64,000 bases of DNA from NCBI RefSeq assembly GCF_002892535.1, contig NZ_CP024847.1:868001-932000 (forward strand), given 5' to 3'. Positions 27,974-39,435 of the stretch are shown here, piece after piece. The first letter of the stretch is position 1. Each line of letters opens with the position of its first letter. The notes under the pieces are model-generated. The model searched no databases, was not told the DNA's origin, and was given only the letters and a program-made list of their open reading frames with translations. Both the position numbers and the translations under genes were made by a program. This DNA is from Aquella oligotrophica (GTDB taxonomy: Bacteria > Pseudomonadota > Gammaproteobacteria > Burkholderiales > UBA11063).

Positions 27974-29206
27974 TCAGAAATTTTTTGCCCAACGTTGGTC
28001 AATGATATGCATATAGTTTAAGTTATTAAGCTTGGTCAGTGTAGTACCTGTTACATTACTTATGTATATTGAGTCATCGCTTGAAAACAATACTAGTTTA
28101 TCGTTTGGAGCAAAGCTTGGGCTTATGTCATGGTGAGCATTTGGGCTAACTGGATATGCTGCTTGTGTAGTAAGATCCATAACATAAGTTTGAAATACTC
28201 CATTATTGCGGTTAATAAAGGTGATTTTGCCTGCATCATTAGAAAAGCGTGCTGTAGTATTATATTTACCGAGTCCTTGGGTAATACGCATTGGAGTAGA
28301 TCCGTTTAAGTCAGTCAGGAATATTTGCGGTCCACCATCATGGTCTGTAGTAAACAGCACTTTTCCATTTTTTGAAATATCAGCTTCAGTATCAATAGTC
28401 CCGAAATTAACTATAGGACTTGCATGACTTGCTGAGGTATATTTTCCATTATTTACCATATAAATATGTGATCCGTAATCTTTACTTAGTGTTACTAGCA
28501 GTTTTTGCGAATCAGGAGTGAAGACTGGTGAAGAATTAGAGCCATTGAAATTGGCGGCTATATATCGATTGCCGCTTTGTAGATTTTGTACGTAAACAAC
28601 TGGTTTTCCTGTCTCATAGGTTACATAACTTAAGTATTGACCTGACTTATCCCAGGCTAATGAGGTAATTGGATGAGCAGTAGTCAAAATTGTTTTTGGG
28701 TTATAACCATCATAATCAGCAATAACAATGGAGTATTTTTTAGGCGCCTCTTCGACAGTAAGCGCAATTCTACTGGTAAATGCACCAGGTGTATTAGTTA
28801 GCTTTTGGTAAATATTGTTACTTACAGCATGAACAGCCTTACGGAGAAATTTGCTGTTAAATGCTGCTGTTTGATCAAGCATTACCTGATTGGTCAATAC
28901 ATTGGTTAATTTGTATTTAAGTTGCATTTGCCCATCGGCAGTTTGTGAAATTGCGCCACTTATACTATATTGAACTCCACTTTCTATTGCATCAGCATTT
29001 GCATAGTTAAGTACGTTAAATTCACCAGTAACTTTAAAGTCATTGGTCAATTCATCAGAAATATTGCCACTTTCATTAGTGAAGCTCACTATTGCAAGCT
29101 TAGGGTTTCCGGCACTATTTCCCCCAACAATTTCAATATTTTGGTCAGCATATGTATAGCCGCATAGGCTCATTAACAAAAGTAGTGATATTTTTTTCAT
29201 CGTCAA
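27974..29206 (-). CDS. tolB: Tol-Pal system protein TolB
   Basis: 410 residues. Signal peptide, N-terminal alpha/beta domain (to about 150, GNPKLAIVSFTNESG and the like), then a six-bladed beta-propeller with repeated strands of the type SSPVFTPDSQKLLVTLSKD, YNTTARFSNDAGKITFINRN and ISPSFAPNDKLVLFSSDD. TolB binds Pal and TolA in the periplasm. The best-spaced ribosome site (AGGAG) points to the TTG at 29206; an ATG at 29200 begins MKKISLLLLMS. Confidence 0.92.
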   Translation of the reverse strand: MTMKKISLLLLMSLCGYTYADQNIEIVGGNSAGNPKLAIVSFTNESGNISDELTNDFKVTGEFNVLNYANADAIESGVQYSISGAISQTADGQMQLKYKLTNVLTNQVMLDQTAAFNSKFLRKAVHAVSNNIYQKLTNTPGAFTSRIALTVEEAPKKYSIVIADYDGYNPKTILTTAHPITSLAWDKSGQYLSYVTYETGKPVVYVQNLQSGNRYIAANFNGSNSSPVFTPDSQKLLVTLSKDYGSHIYMVNNGKYTSASHASPIVNFGTIDTEADISKNGKVLFTTDHDGGPQIFLTDLNGSTPMRITQGLGKYNTTARFSNDAGKITFINRNNGVFQTYVMDLTTQAAYPVSPNAHHDISPSFAPNDKLVLFSSDDSIYISNVTGTTLTKLNNLNYMHIIDQRWAKNF

Positions 29207-29232
29207 TTTTAACTCCTAGCTAAAAATTTCAT

Positions 29233-30009
29233 TTATTGTGGTCTAAATGTTAAACGTAATACTCGAAAATCTACAAACTGGGCATTGTCAGGTAAGGGTG
29301 GGAATACTCTTACGCGATTGATAGCAGTTTGGATATTCTGATCATAGGCATCATTTCCACTTGATTTTATCAAACTAACCTGACGTACGCTCATGTCCGG
29401 ATTAAGGATAACTTTTACAACAGCTTTTGCATTGGGGTTAACATCATCTGGAATAACCACAAATGGACGAACTGCATTAATTACCTGATCCGCATAATTA
29501 CCTATCAAATTATCGCTATCGCTGGTTCCGTTTGGATTGCCTCCAACCGCTTTTCCTTTTCTGACTGAGGTAGTATTAGTGGACATTACATCACCAAGTA
29601 GGTCATTGATCATTGCTTTTTGGTTTTTTGCCGTTTTAGGTTTAGCTGTTGTCGGTGATTGCGTCTGATTATTATCTTTAGTAACTGGCTTTTCAACTGG
29701 TTTTGCTTCTACCTTTGGTGGAGTAGTAGCTGCCGGAGTTGGTTGTGGCTTACTTTGGTTATTTTGCTTTACATTAATGTCTGCTGGTGTATCCATCGTT
29801 TTTATCGGCGTTGGAGCAGTAACCTTTACTTTTGGAGTATAGGGCATTACTGTCTGGTTTGGCATTGACACCAGGCTTACTTCAATCCCGTCTGAGCGGG
29901 ATGGGATAAGTACCGAGATTGGTTTACTAAAATAAAATAGCAGAATAGCAATGCCAATATGCATTGCTAGAGAAAATATTGTACTACTTTTATTATGTTC
30001 TTTAACCAT
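29233..30009 (-). CDS. tolA: Tol-Pal system protein TolA
   Basis: 258 residues, shorter than the E. coli protein (421). One N-terminal membrane helix (about 13-30), a Pro/Lys/Thr-rich periplasmic spacer (about 55-130) replacing the long E. coli helix, and a TolA/TonB-C domain (about 170-258, with NPNAKAVVKVILNPDMSVRQ and VFPPLPDNAQFVDF). It transmits the TolQR motor force to TolB-Pal. It overlaps tolR by eight bases. Confidence 0.88.
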   Translation of the reverse strand: MVKEHNKSSTIFSLAMHIGIAILLFYFSKPISVLIPSRSDGIEVSLVSMPNQTVMPYTPKVKVTAPTPIKTMDTPADINVKQNNQSKPQPTPAATTPPKVEAKPVEKPVTKDNNQTQSPTTAKPKTAKNQKAMINDLLGDVMSTNTTSVRKGKAVGGNPNGTSDSDNLIGNYADQVINAVRPFVVIPDDVNPNAKAVVKVILNPDMSVRQVSLIKSSGNDAYDQNIQTAINRVRVFPPLPDNAQFVDFRVLRLTFRPQ

Positions 30010-30412
30010 TTTTCTGTTTTACTACCAGTGCGACTTTTTTAATTCCTGAGCTATATAGTTTATCAACTACACTTATGACTTTGTCATACTGTACAGTTTT
30101 ATCGGCAGCAATTACTACCGGGGTGTCATCTTTAGCTAAACTCATTGCTTTGGTTATTAGATCATTAAGAGCGCCAACAGGAGTGGTCTTACCATCTTGG
30201 GTCATGGTGTAGCTACCGTCGGCGTTGATATTGATTTCAAGTGGCTGTTTGGTTACTTGGGCAGCTTTGCCTACGCTTGGCAGGTTAATAACTCCTGGGG
30301 TAAACATTGGTGCCGTTACCATGAAAATTACTAGCAATACCAGCATTACATCAATATATGGCACCACATTCATCTGGTTATGTAGTGAATCACGTCTTAT
30401 CCGTCGTTTCAT
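30002..30412 (-). CDS. tolR: Tol-Pal motor subunit TolR (ExbD/TolR family)
   Basis: 136 residues. The single membrane helix VVPYIDVMLVLLVIFMVTAP carries the Asp that conducts protons with TolQ, and the periplasmic domain follows. It belongs to a TolQ-TolR rotary motor, yet no tolQ gene lies upstream: the preceding gene is an O-methyltransferase, 18 bases away. TolQ must be elsewhere, or an ExbB-like partner serves. Confidence 0.88.
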   Translation of the reverse strand: MKRRIRRDSLHNQMNVVPYIDVMLVLLVIFMVTAPMFTPGVINLPSVGKAAQVTKQPLEININADGSYTMTQDGKTTPVGALNDLITKAMSLAKDDTPVVIAADKTVQYDKVISVVDKLYSSGIKKVALVVKQKNG

Positions 30413-30430
30413 AAAAATCCTGAAATTATA

Positions 30431-31084
30431 TTATTTTTTGCGTGCCAGCGTTATGCCATCACCAAAAGGAAGCATACATATGTCAACTCGTGGATCTTCC
30501 TTGATTAAATCATTCAGCTTCTGTAAAGTCTTTATATAGGTTTTGGCAGGGGTATTTTCAAGTACCTGTCCGTACATGAGCACATTATCAATCATTATAA
30601 GTCCACCACTAGAAACAAGTTGCAATGCCAATTCATAATATTCTAGATATTGTGATTTGTTGGCATCAATAAAAACCAGATCGAATGACTCACCTTTTGC
30701 TATTAATGACTGCATTGATTCTTTAGCTGGCGAAATGATGTATTCTATTTTGTCTCTAATTTTGGCGGCATCCCATGCCGATTCTGCCATAACCTTATGT
30801 TCGGCGCTAATATCAAGAGCAACTATTTTACCTGTTTCAGGTAGAGATAGAGCCGCCCATAGTGTACTGTAGCCAGTAAAAACTCCAACTTCAAGATAAG
30901 AATTGACATTCATTAGTTTAATCAACATAGCCAAAAAAGCACCATGTTCGGGGCTTATAAGCATTTGGCTATTTTTTAGTTGAGCCTGTGTTTGCTGACG
31001 TAAACTAACTAGAGCGGGATGTTCGCGAACTCCTTTATCAAGGCAGTACTGATACAGCTCATCAGTGATAACTGTTTTGGGCAT
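30431..31084 (-). CDS. Class I SAM-dependent O-methyltransferase
   Basis: 217 residues of the caffeoyl-CoA/catechol O-methyltransferase type. SAM site EVGVFTGYSTLWAA, metal/substrate patch DLVFIDANKSQYLEYYE and DNVLMYGQV, and the closing PFGDGITLARKK are all in family order. The metal ligands would be the Asp of FIDANK and the Asp-Asn of MIDNVL. Native substrate unknown. Its ATG overlaps the stop of the DUF3460-like gene by one base; tolR follows. Confidence 0.85.
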   Translation of the reverse strand: MPKTVITDELYQYCLDKGVREHPALVSLRQQTQAQLKNSQMLISPEHGAFLAMLIKLMNVNSYLEVGVFTGYSTLWAALSLPETGKIVALDISAEHKVMAESAWDAAKIRDKIEYIISPAKESMQSLIAKGESFDLVFIDANKSQYLEYYELALQLVSSGGLIMIDNVLMYGQVLENTPAKTYIKTLQKLNDLIKEDPRVDICMLPFGDGITLARKK

Positions 31085-31293
31085 TATTTATTTTTATTGG
31101 CTGGATAACTGAAATAAACGTATCCGTCATGTTTTATTTCGTTTTTTGCATAATTTTCTTGTTCTTCTTGATCAATAAATCCTTTATCCCACCAAGTTGA
31201 GCGCATTTTGTGCTGATCTTCGCGAATCTCTGGTTTATTTATTAGACCTCTAAGAAATTCAGTTGCTTCTGATACATATTTAGTGTTTTTCAT
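31084..31293 (-). CDS. DUF3460-type small protein
   Basis: 69 residues: YVSEATEFLRGLINKPEIRE, then RSTWWDKGFIDQEEQ and a Tyr-rich end (YVYFSYPANK). This matches the DUF3460 pattern (Tyr-x-Ser-x-x-Thr-x-Phe-Leu, Trp-Trp-Asp-Lys, Tyr-Val-Tyr), a small family I know from betaproteobacteria. Function unknown. It lies between the 2OG oxygenase and the methyltransferase in one operon. Confidence 0.72.
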   Translation of the reverse strand: MKNTKYVSEATEFLRGLINKPEIREDQHKMRSTWWDKGFIDQEEQENYAKNEIKHDGYVYFSYPANKNK

Positions 31294-31325
31294 TTATCTA
31301 TTTCCTATTTAGTTAACTTAATATT

Positions 31326-32168
31326 TTATTTTTTTATGCCTAGTGCACGTAGGCGCTCTTCAAGAAACTCACCGGCGGTTTTACTACTAGAAAGCCTTAC
31401 ATCAGGACGTGGATGTAAGAATAACGGTATTGAGTACCTAGATAAATGTCTGCTATCGTCTAGCGGATTAATTACCTGATGTAGGGTTGATTTATAAAAT
31501 CCATTAGTTGCTGTTTCTAGCATGTCGCCAATGTTTATTGCTAACATCCCCGGATCAGCGGGTACATCATACCATTTATCATCACTTCCTTTTACTTGTA
31601 AGCCTGACTGTGAGGCAGCAACGAGCACGGTTAGAAGATTAATGTCACCATGAGCACCAGCTCTAACTGCACCTTTTTCTTCATTGCCAGTTAGTGGTGG
31701 ATAATGAAGTATCCGCATTAGTGTCTGGTTTGAACCATTAATCATGCTAGTGAGTGGTTCTGACAATGATTTACGGATATCCTCAGGAAGGTTTTCTTCA
31801 ACCCAGTTTAGTAGGGTTACTGCGACCAGATTCATTTGTTGATATAAGTCTTTTGTCTTGTTACTTAATTCTTTCGGGTATTGTCCCCACGTATAATAGT
31901 GATAAAATTCTTTAATGTCTTTAACGCTATAACCTACGGCTTTCTCTGATACATTCATTGGAAATAAACCATCCTGTGTATCATTTTTATAAACATAATT
32001 CATCTTATAGTCACTGGCGAAAAACTCTTTCCACTCATTGAAAACATCCGCCATTAATTGAGTGTCTATTGGATGGTTCTTAATTACTGCAAATCCAGTT
32101 TCTTTTAGTGATTTAGCAAATTCCGGGCTGGCATTTGCTGATTTAAAATCAACCTGAGCTACATGCAT
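31326..32168 (-). CDS. 2-oxoglutarate/Fe(II) oxygenase, isopenicillin-N-synthase-like
   Basis: 280 residues. N-terminal DIOX_N-type segment (ASPEFAKSLKETGFAVIKNH) and the double-stranded beta-helix core with iron ligands His and Asp in GAHGDINLLTVLV, the distal His in STLHQVINP, and the 2-oxoglutarate Arg in SRYSIPLFLHP. The substrate is not predictable. The gene lies between mnmA and DUF3460, 32 bases from each. Confidence 0.85.
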   Translation of the reverse strand: MHVAQVDFKSANASPEFAKSLKETGFAVIKNHPIDTQLMADVFNEWKEFFASDYKMNYVYKNDTQDGLFPMNVSEKAVGYSVKDIKEFYHYYTWGQYPKELSNKTKDLYQQMNLVAVTLLNWVEENLPEDIRKSLSEPLTSMINGSNQTLMRILHYPPLTGNEEKGAVRAGAHGDINLLTVLVAASQSGLQVKGSDDKWYDVPADPGMLAINIGDMLETATNGFYKSTLHQVINPLDDSRHLSRYSIPLFLHPRPDVRLSSSKTAGEFLEERLRALGIKK

Positions 32169-32200
32169 GGTTTTCTCCAGAAGATTAAGTGTTAATTAGT

Positions 32201-33256
32201 TTATAAAATTATTCCGCCACCAAGGCATAAATTACCATCATAAATTACTACTGATTGTCCCGGTGTAATTGCCCATTGCGCTTCATCAAAATCAAGTGTT
32301 ATCTCGTCATTACCTGTTATCTTTAAGTTGCATTTTGCATCTTGCATTCGGTATCTAGTTTTTGCGGTATAAATCCCTTCAGCTGGGAGTTTATCGAGTC
32401 CAAAGCTTAACTGCCTAGCAGTAAGAGACTTTTTAAGTAATAGTGGATGGTTATGCCCCTGCACGACGATCAACTCATTGCTAGCTAGATTTTTATCAGC
32501 TACAAACCATGGCTCGCCTTGTCCGCCAATCCCAAGACCTTTGCGTTGTCCGATAGTATAATACATTAAGCCACTGTGTTCGGCAACTATTTTACCATCT
32601 GGAGTGACCATTTTGCCAGTCTTAGTAGGTAAGTATTTTTGTAGGAACTCGCGAAATGGTCGTTCTCCAATAAAACAAATCCCAGTACTATCTTTTTTAT
32701 TGGCGTTCGGTAAATTAAGTTCCGTTGCCAGTTTACGGATTTCCGGTTTGGTGATTTTGGCTAGTGGGAATAGCGAATGTGCTATTTGATACTGATTTAG
32801 GCGATAAAGAAAATAACTCTGATCTTTATTGCTATCTTCTGCTTTCATTAGAAGCTCACCATCGGCTAATCTAGTTTTTCCAACATAATGACCAGTTGCA
32901 ATATAGTCAGCACCAAGAGTCAAGGCATGTTCAAGAAAGGCCTTAAATTTTATTTCGGAATTACATAAGATATCTGGATTTGGCGTTCTACCTGCCTGAT
33001 ATTCATCAAGAAAATAACTAAATACTCGATCTTTATAATTTTTGGCAAAATTAACTATCTCAATGTCTATTCCTAATACATCAGCCACGGCAATTGCATC
33101 TAGGCTGTCTTCCTTGATGGTGCAGTATTCATCGTTATCATCATCTTCCCAATTTTGCATGAATATGCCAGTTACATCATGTCCTTCTTGCTTTAATAAA
33201 TATGCAGCCACGGAAGAATCAACACCACCAGACATCCCCATTACGATTTTTGCCAT
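32201..33256 (-). CDS. mnmA: tRNA-specific 2-thiouridylase MnmA
   Basis: 351 residues. MnmA adds sulfur to U34 of Lys, Glu and Gln tRNAs. PP-loop [16 protein letters not shown] at the N-terminus; nucleophilic Cys in [12 protein letters not shown] and the persulfide Cys in [15 protein letters not shown]-like [13 protein letters not shown]. The start is four bases after the NUDIX gene, the same neighbour pair as nudJ-mnmA in E. coli. Confidence 0.96.
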   Translation of the reverse strand: MAKIVMGMSGGVDSSVAAYLLKQEGHDVTGIFMQNWEDDDNDEYCTIKEDSLDAIAVADVLGIDIEIVNFAKNYKDRVFSYFLDEYQAGRTPNPDILCNSEIKFKAFLEHALTLGADYIATGHYVGKTRLADGELLMKAEDSNKDQSYFLYRLNQYQIAHSLFPLAKITKPEIRKLATELNLPNANKKDSTGICFIGERPFREFLQKYLPTKTGKMVTPDGKIVAEHSGLMYYTIGQRKGLGIGGQGEPWFVADKNLASNELIVVQGHNHPLLLKKSLTARQLSFGLDKLPAEGIYTAKTRYRMQDAKCNLKITGNDEITLDFDEAQWAITPGQSVVIYDGNLCLGGGIIL

Positions 33257-33260
33257 ATTT

Positions 33261-33734
33261 TTAATCCAGATATACCGTTAGATTATCACGGTGGTTAGCT
33301 AGTACTTCAAGTGGGAACTCAATCTTTGCAAGATAATCATCAATACATTTCATGACTAGAGTGCTGCGTAATTCGTTCCTGCGTGATTTGATTGTTTCCA
33401 GATCATACCAATCCGCTGCAATGACTCCATCATCATTAGCTATCGGTTTTGGTGTTTCATGAATATTTGTAACTATGCCTTTGAAGCAAAATCTGAGATA
33501 AGTATTCTCAGGATTTGGATTATATAGATAGATGCCAATCAGCTTTTTTGGAATAAAGCTCATAGAGCTTTCTTCAAACACTTCGCGAATAACCGCTGCA
33601 ATTATGTCTTCATTAGCTTCAACATGTCCTGCTGGCTGATTTAATTTATGTCCATTTGAAGTAATATCAGTTACCAGTAAAAATTTACCCTGATGTTCTA
33701 CCACTGCCGCAACTGTTATATGAATATTTGGCAT
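33261..33734 (-). CDS. NUDIX hydrolase, NudJ-like
   Basis: 157 residues. NUDIX box [20 protein letters not shown] fits the G-x5-E-x7-REUxEE rule; the Gly that normally follows is Ser here. N-terminal [17 protein letters not shown] and the box position match NudJ, a phosphatase for thiamin and nucleoside diphosphates. Order with mnmA supports NudJ. Upstream is ssrA on the same strand, with 242 bases between. Confidence 0.85.
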   Translation of the reverse strand: MPNIHITVAAVVEHQGKFLLVTDITSNGHKLNQPAGHVEANEDIIAAVIREVFEESSMSFIPKKLIGIYLYNPNPENTYLRFCFKGIVTNIHETPKPIANDDGVIAADWYDLETIKSRRNELRSTLVMKCIDDYLAKIEFPLEVLANHRDNLTVYLD

Positions 33735-33976
33735 TTACACGCTTTCATTATCGATCTACTCATAATTATACATCGAAAAACTATAACGATAGCTATGCTC
33801 TTTAAAAGGAGAGGGGCTAGTTATGTATTGAGGATTGTTGAATTTTTTAATGTATTTAGTCATTTGGGTTTGGTTTAATAAACATGTATTTTTATTACGA
33901 AAGCCAAAATTAAATGTTCCTAGAAACATGTTATTGGTTTCAAAAGTGGTATTGTGCGATGAATTAAAAAGTTGTT

Positions 33977-34326
33977 TGGTGGAGATGGGGGGAATTGAAC
34001 CCCCGTCCGAAAGCCCGCTATAACGAGTCCTACATACTTAGGAAGGTCTATTTTTATTCGCCCGAATTCCGCCGGCCTACCAGGCAAAACTCGTGACTAA
34101 CCACTAAAGGCTTAATCTAAGTCAGTGGTCGACCTAAATCAAAGTTTGTTTAAATGGCGTTACGATCTAACCAACAAACAAGTTAGGGTAACGAGAGCAG
34201 ACTTAAGCTGCTACTGCGAATGAATCGTCGTTTGCGATTATATTTAGTTCAGCGTTTAGCGTGAAACTGAAATCACGGTATGCACTCTAATTACTTTGTA
34301 ACCCCCGTCGAAGCCATGTCATCCCC
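33977..34326 (-). ncRNA. ssrA: tmRNA (transfer-messenger RNA)
   Basis: One-piece tmRNA of about 350 bases. The 5' end (minus strand, from 34326) reads GGGGATGACATGGCTTCGAC and the 3' end carries GGGGGTTCAATTCCCCCC, the T-arm, then CATCTCC-ACCA. The first seven bases pair with CATCTCC (one G-U), giving the acceptor stem. The tag frame begins with GCA at 34235 and ends TAA at 34203: ANDDSFAVAA, matching the A-N-D-x-x-(hydrophobic)-A-x-A-A proteolysis tags. It rescues stalled ribosomes with SmpB. Confidence 0.96.
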
Positions 34327-34342
34327 GGTAGTTAAGTAGATA

Positions 34343-34372
34343 ATTATACTATAAAAAGAGTGAATTTATCAA
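34343..34372 (-). promoter_or_regulatory. Promoter of ssrA
   Basis: On the minus strand TTGATA (34367-34372) and TATAAT (34343-34348) are 18 bases apart. The mature 5' end lies 16 bases past the -10 box, so a short 5' leader would be removed, as RNase P does for tmRNA. Confidence 0.7.
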
Positions 34373-34480
34373 AATATGTTTTTGTTATAGACTAAAAGTT
34401 ATCGGCTGGATTTTTCTTCATTGTGTTAGAATAGACACCGTAAATTGTCTATAAAAAATTACAACGAAGGATTTTACTTG

Positions 34481-36466
34481 ATGGCTGATAATAAATTACT
34501 GGCTAACGCAATCAGAATGCTGGCTGCCGAGGGAGTTGAGAAGGCTAAGTCCGGACATCCTGGAGCGCCAATGGGGATGGCTGAACTTGGCGTAGCTTTG
34601 TGGCGTGAAGAAATGCGGCATAATCCGATTAATCCAACTTGGTTTAATCGTGACCGTTTTGTTTTGAGTAACGGACATGCTTCAATGTTTCAATATGCAT
34701 TATTGCATTTGACTGGTTATAATCTTTCAATTGAAGAGTTGAAGAATTTTCGTCAGCTGCATGCGAAAACTCCTGGGCATCCTGAATATGGTTATGCTCC
34801 TGGTATTGAAACCACTACCGGACCATTAGGGCAGGGGATTGCCAATGCGGTTGGAATGGCTCTTGCCGAAAAGCTCCTTGCTGAAGAGTTTAATCGTGAT
34901 GGTTATGATATAGTTGATCACCATACCTATGCTATTGTTGGTGATGGTTGCCTGATGGAGGGTATTTCCCATGAGGTTTGTTCGTTGGCTGGGACGTTGG
35001 GGCTTGGTAAATTAATTGTATTTTATGACGATAATAATATTTCGATTGATGGTGAAGTTCATGACTGGTATAGTGAAAATGTTGCCAAACGTTTTGATGC
35101 TTACAACTGGCATGTGGTGGAAGCCATCGATGGTCATGATGTAGATGCTATCAGAAATGCCATTCATCAGGCAAAATCAATTCATAACCGTCCATCACTT
35201 ATTATTTGTAAGACAACTATCGGAAAAGGTTCGCCGAATAAAGCTGGCAAAGAAGAGTCGCATGGTGCACCACTTGGGGCAAGCGAGATCGAATTGGTGA
35301 AAAAAGAGCTTGGCTGGACTTATGCTTCGTTTGAGATTCCTCCGGAAGTTTATGCGGGATTTGACTGTAAAAGTAAGGGGATGAATGCGGAAAATAGCTG
35401 GAATCAGTTATTTACTGAGTATCAATCACGCCATCCGCAGCTTGCAGCTGAATTTGTACGTAGAATGGAACATAAATTACCAGATGACTGGAGTAGTATC
35501 GTTAAAGTTGCAGTTAAAGCTGCCAATGATAAACAAGAGACTATTGCTAGCCGTAAGGCATCGCAGAACGCGATTGAATTTTATGCCGAGCATTTACCTG
35601 AGTTTTTTGGTGGGTCAGCTGATTTAACTGGATCAAACCTAACTCGTTGGAGTAAGGCAACGACCCTAACTGAAGCTAATCGCTATAGTGGAAATTATAT
35701 TTCCTATGGTGTGCGTGAGTTTGGTATGGCGGCAATCATGAATGGTATTTTCCTTCATGGTGGCTATCGTGTTTTTGGTGGAACATTTCTGATGTTTTCA
35801 GAGTATGCTCGCAATGCCCTTCGTATGGCAAGTCTGATGAAAATTGCACCTATTTTTGTGTTTACTCATGATTCAATTGGTCTGGGAGAAGATGGACCTA
35901 CCCATCAACCTGTAGAGCAAATAGCGACATTGCGGATGATTCCAAATATGATAGTGTGGCGTCCTTGTGATACTGTTGAAACAATGGTTGCTTGGGCAGA
36001 TGCTATTGGTCGGAATAAATCACCATCAAGTCTGATATTTTCGCGTCAAAATCTTAAATTTATTGAACGCAGTCAAGCCCAGATTGATAATATTGCTCGT
36101 GGGGGTTATATTCTTGTTGATGGTGGCAAAAATCCTGATTATGCGATCATTGCTACTGGATCTGAAGTAGAGCTTGCGCTTAACGTAGCGACGAAATTAA
36201 CTAGCGATGGGCTGAAGGTGCGTGTGATCTCAATGCCGTCCACATCTGTTTTTGATTTGCAAGATGAGAGTTATCGAGATGAGGTTCTGGGTGGAGCTAA
36301 GAAGATGATTGCCATTGAAGCTGGAGTCTCCGATAGCTGGTACAAATATGTAGGTAAGGATGGAGTCATTATCGGTATCGATACTTTTGGCGAATCAGCT
36401 CCTGCTGCTAAATTATTTGACCACTTTGGTTTTAGTGTTGATAAAATCATTGCTAGATTAAAATAA
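34481..36466 (+). CDS. tkt: Transketolase
   Basis: 661 residues. Thiamine diphosphate enzyme of the pentose phosphate pathway. ThDP/Mg motif [12 protein letters not shown] followed by [10 protein letters not shown]-terminal [17 protein letters not shown]; pyrimidine-binding half from about 345 with [21 protein letters not shown] at 34481 has AAGGA eight bases upstream and is preferred over a TTG at 34445. gap follows 18 bases downstream, as carbon-metabolism partners. Confidence 0.96.
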   Translation: MADNKLLANAIRMLAAEGVEKAKSGHPGAPMGMAELGVALWREEMRHNPINPTWFNRDRFVLSNGHASMFQYALLHLTGYNLSIEELKNFRQLHAKTPGHPEYGYAPGIETTTGPLGQGIANAVGMALAEKLLAEEFNRDGYDIVDHHTYAIVGDGCLMEGISHEVCSLAGTLGLGKLIVFYDDNNISIDGEVHDWYSENVAKRFDAYNWHVVEAIDGHDVDAIRNAIHQAKSIHNRPSLIICKTTIGKGSPNKAGKEESHGAPLGASEIELVKKELGWTYASFEIPPEVYAGFDCKSKGMNAENSWNQLFTEYQSRHPQLAAEFVRRMEHKLPDDWSSIVKVAVKAANDKQETIASRKASQNAIEFYAEHLPEFFGGSADLTGSNLTRWSKATTLTEANRYSGNYISYGVREFGMAAIMNGIFLHGGYRVFGGTFLMFSEYARNALRMASLMKIAPIFVFTHDSIGLGEDGPTHQPVEQIATLRMIPNMIVWRPCDTVETMVAWADAIGRNKSPSSLIFSRQNLKFIERSQAQIDNIARGGYILVDGGKNPDYAIIATGSEVELALNVATKLTSDGLKVRVISMPSTSVFDLQDESYRDEVLGGAKKMIAIEAGVSDSWYKYVGKDGVIIGIDTFGESAPAAKLFDHFGFSVDKIIARLK

Positions 36467-36484
36467 CTTTGTGAAAGAAATATT

Positions 36485-37498
36485 ATGACAATTAAAATTG
36501 CAATTAATGGGTTTGGTCGCATTGGGCGTAATGTTTTAAGAGCTTTATACGAAGCAAAACGTACTGATGAATTTGAAATTGTAGCTGTTAATGATTTGGG
36601 TTCTGATCTTGCTGTCCAAGCTTTGCTAACCCAGCGTGATACTGTACATGGTTATTTTCCGCATAAAGTTGAAGCAGTTGATAATGGTATTACAATTGAT
36701 GGTAAACTGGTGCGTTTCTTTGCTGAACGCGATCCTAAAAACCTTCCTTGGAAAGAGCTAGGTGTAGACGTAGTCTTTGAGTGTACTGGTGTATTTACTT
36801 CGAAAGCTAAAGCTTCTGCACATATTGAAGCTGGTGCTAAAAAAGTTTTGATCTCTGCGCCTGGTGAAAAAGATGTTGAAGCAACTGTAGTTTACGGGGT
36901 AAATCACAATGTATTTACCAAAGATATGACTGTTGTGTCTAATGCTTCATGCACTACTAATTGTTTAGCTCCAGTTGCAAAAGTTCTGAATGATACCATC
37001 GGCATTGAAAAAGGGCTAATGACTACTATTCATGCATTTACTAATGATCAGGTATTGACTGATGTTTATCATAGTGATCCACGACGTGCTCGTTCGGCGG
37101 TTTCTTCTATGATTCCAACTAAAACTGGTGCTGCTGCTGCTGTGGGGCTGGTATTACCTGAGCTTGCTGGGAAGCTTGATGGGCTTGCTGTACGTGTTCC
37201 AACTATTAATGTATCTGTAGTTGATTTAACTTTCACTGCTTCACGTCCTACAACTAAGGAAGAGGTTAATGAGGCAGTTAAAGCAGCTTCTGAGGGTTTT
37301 CTAAAGGGCGTTCTGGGGTATAATGATAAGCCGCTGGTTTCTATTGATTTTAACCATTCAAGCTATTCTTCGGTATTTGATTCTACTCAGACGCGTGTAG
37401 ATGGTAATCTGGTTAAAATATTCTCATGGTATGATAATGAGTGGGGCTTTTCGAATAGAATGTTAGATAATGCTAAAGCTTTGATGAATGCAAAATAA
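36485..37498 (+). CDS. gap: Glyceraldehyde-3-phosphate dehydrogenase, type I
   Basis: 337 residues. NAD-binding [15 protein letters not shown], catalytic Cys in [13 protein letters not shown], and the catalytic His in ending [10 protein letters not shown]. Asp in VAVNDLGSD fits NAD preference, although the reading is by eye. It oxidises GAP to 1,3-bisphosphoglycerate in glycolysis. A stem with one mismatch (about 37533-37559) follows; it lacks a clear T run and may weaken read-through into mreB. Confidence 0.96.
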   Translation: MTIKIAINGFGRIGRNVLRALYEAKRTDEFEIVAVNDLGSDLAVQALLTQRDTVHGYFPHKVEAVDNGITIDGKLVRFFAERDPKNLPWKELGVDVVFECTGVFTSKAKASAHIEAGAKKVLISAPGEKDVEATVVYGVNHNVFTKDMTVVSNASCTTNCLAPVAKVLNDTIGIEKGLMTTIHAFTNDQVLTDVYHSDPRRARSAVSSMIPTKTGAAAAVGLVLPELAGKLDGLAVRVPTINVSVVDLTFTASRPTTKEEVNEAVKAASEGFLKGVLGYNDKPLVSIDFNHSSYSSVFDSTQTRVDGNLVKIFSWYDNEWGFSNRMLDNAKALMNAK

Positions 37499-37594
37499 GC
37501 TGGTGGCATTCTAATAGCTGACCATTTAAGTTATTGTGCTAGAAATAAATCTGGCACAATGTTTAAGTTGTTAGTAAACTTATTAATTTTATAG

Positions 37595-38649
<1,055 letters not shown>

Positions 38650-38650
<1 letters not shown>

Positions 38651-39435
38651 TGCGAAGATTTAAAATTTGGCTTATACTTTTGAGTGTAGGCCTTATTGCT
38701 ATTGATAAATTCTCTCCTATCAGCAGAATACGTGATAGTATTGCAGTTTTTCTTGAAAAAAATACTTCCCTTCTACTTTATCGAATACAAAGTTATCCCC
38801 AATTAGTGGTATTAAAAGTGCAACAGCAACAGGCGCTTGCAAGTCAGAATGTTCAGCTAAAAAAGCAGGTTGAAGAGTATTCCTTATTATTAAAGCAAAG
38901 CCGGAATCAGGTTAAAGATGTAAAACTGCTTAATGATCTTAGCCAAAAAGGTATTTATGAGGATTTTAGTCCGGTTATTGCCAAAGCTGTGTTAGATGTG
39001 AATTTCTTTGTTAATAATCAGTTACTGATTGATCAGGGCGAAAATAAAAATATTCAGATTGGTTACGCTGTAGTTAATAAAGATGGCGTCATTGGTCAGG
39101 TTTCTACGGTTAACCCGAATAGTTCACAGATCAGTTTAATTACTAACCCAGAGTATAAGATTTATGTAGAACATAGTGTTTCAAAATCAAAAATGTTAGC
39201 CCAAGGAGCTGGTAATAATACTATAATTGTAAAATATATTGATAAGAATGATAAAATTAAAGTAGGGGATATCCTTGAAACAACTGGGCTGGATGATGTT
39301 TATCCCGCACAGATTCCAGTTGCAAGAGTAGTTCGGGTATTTTATGAGAATAATGGTTTTAATAGTGCAGTATGTGTGCCAGTTGTTGATTTTAGGCAGT
39401 TACAGTATGTTTCGGTGTTAAAGAGTGATAGTTAA
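38650..39435 (+). CDS. mreC: Rod-shape protein MreC
   Basis: 261 residues. One N-terminal membrane helix (about 7-25), a coiled coil (about 52-95, QQQQALASQNVQLKKQVEE), and two beta-barrels typical of MreC with NKDGVIGQVSTVNPNSSQIS. It scaffolds the elongasome and activates PBP2. It starts on the last base of mreB and overlaps mreD by 11 bases. Confidence 0.92.

Noticed and set aside
33835-34023. 62-residue frame running into ssrA
   Set aside because: It ends inside the tmRNA 3' domain; the apparent residues come from the T-arm.
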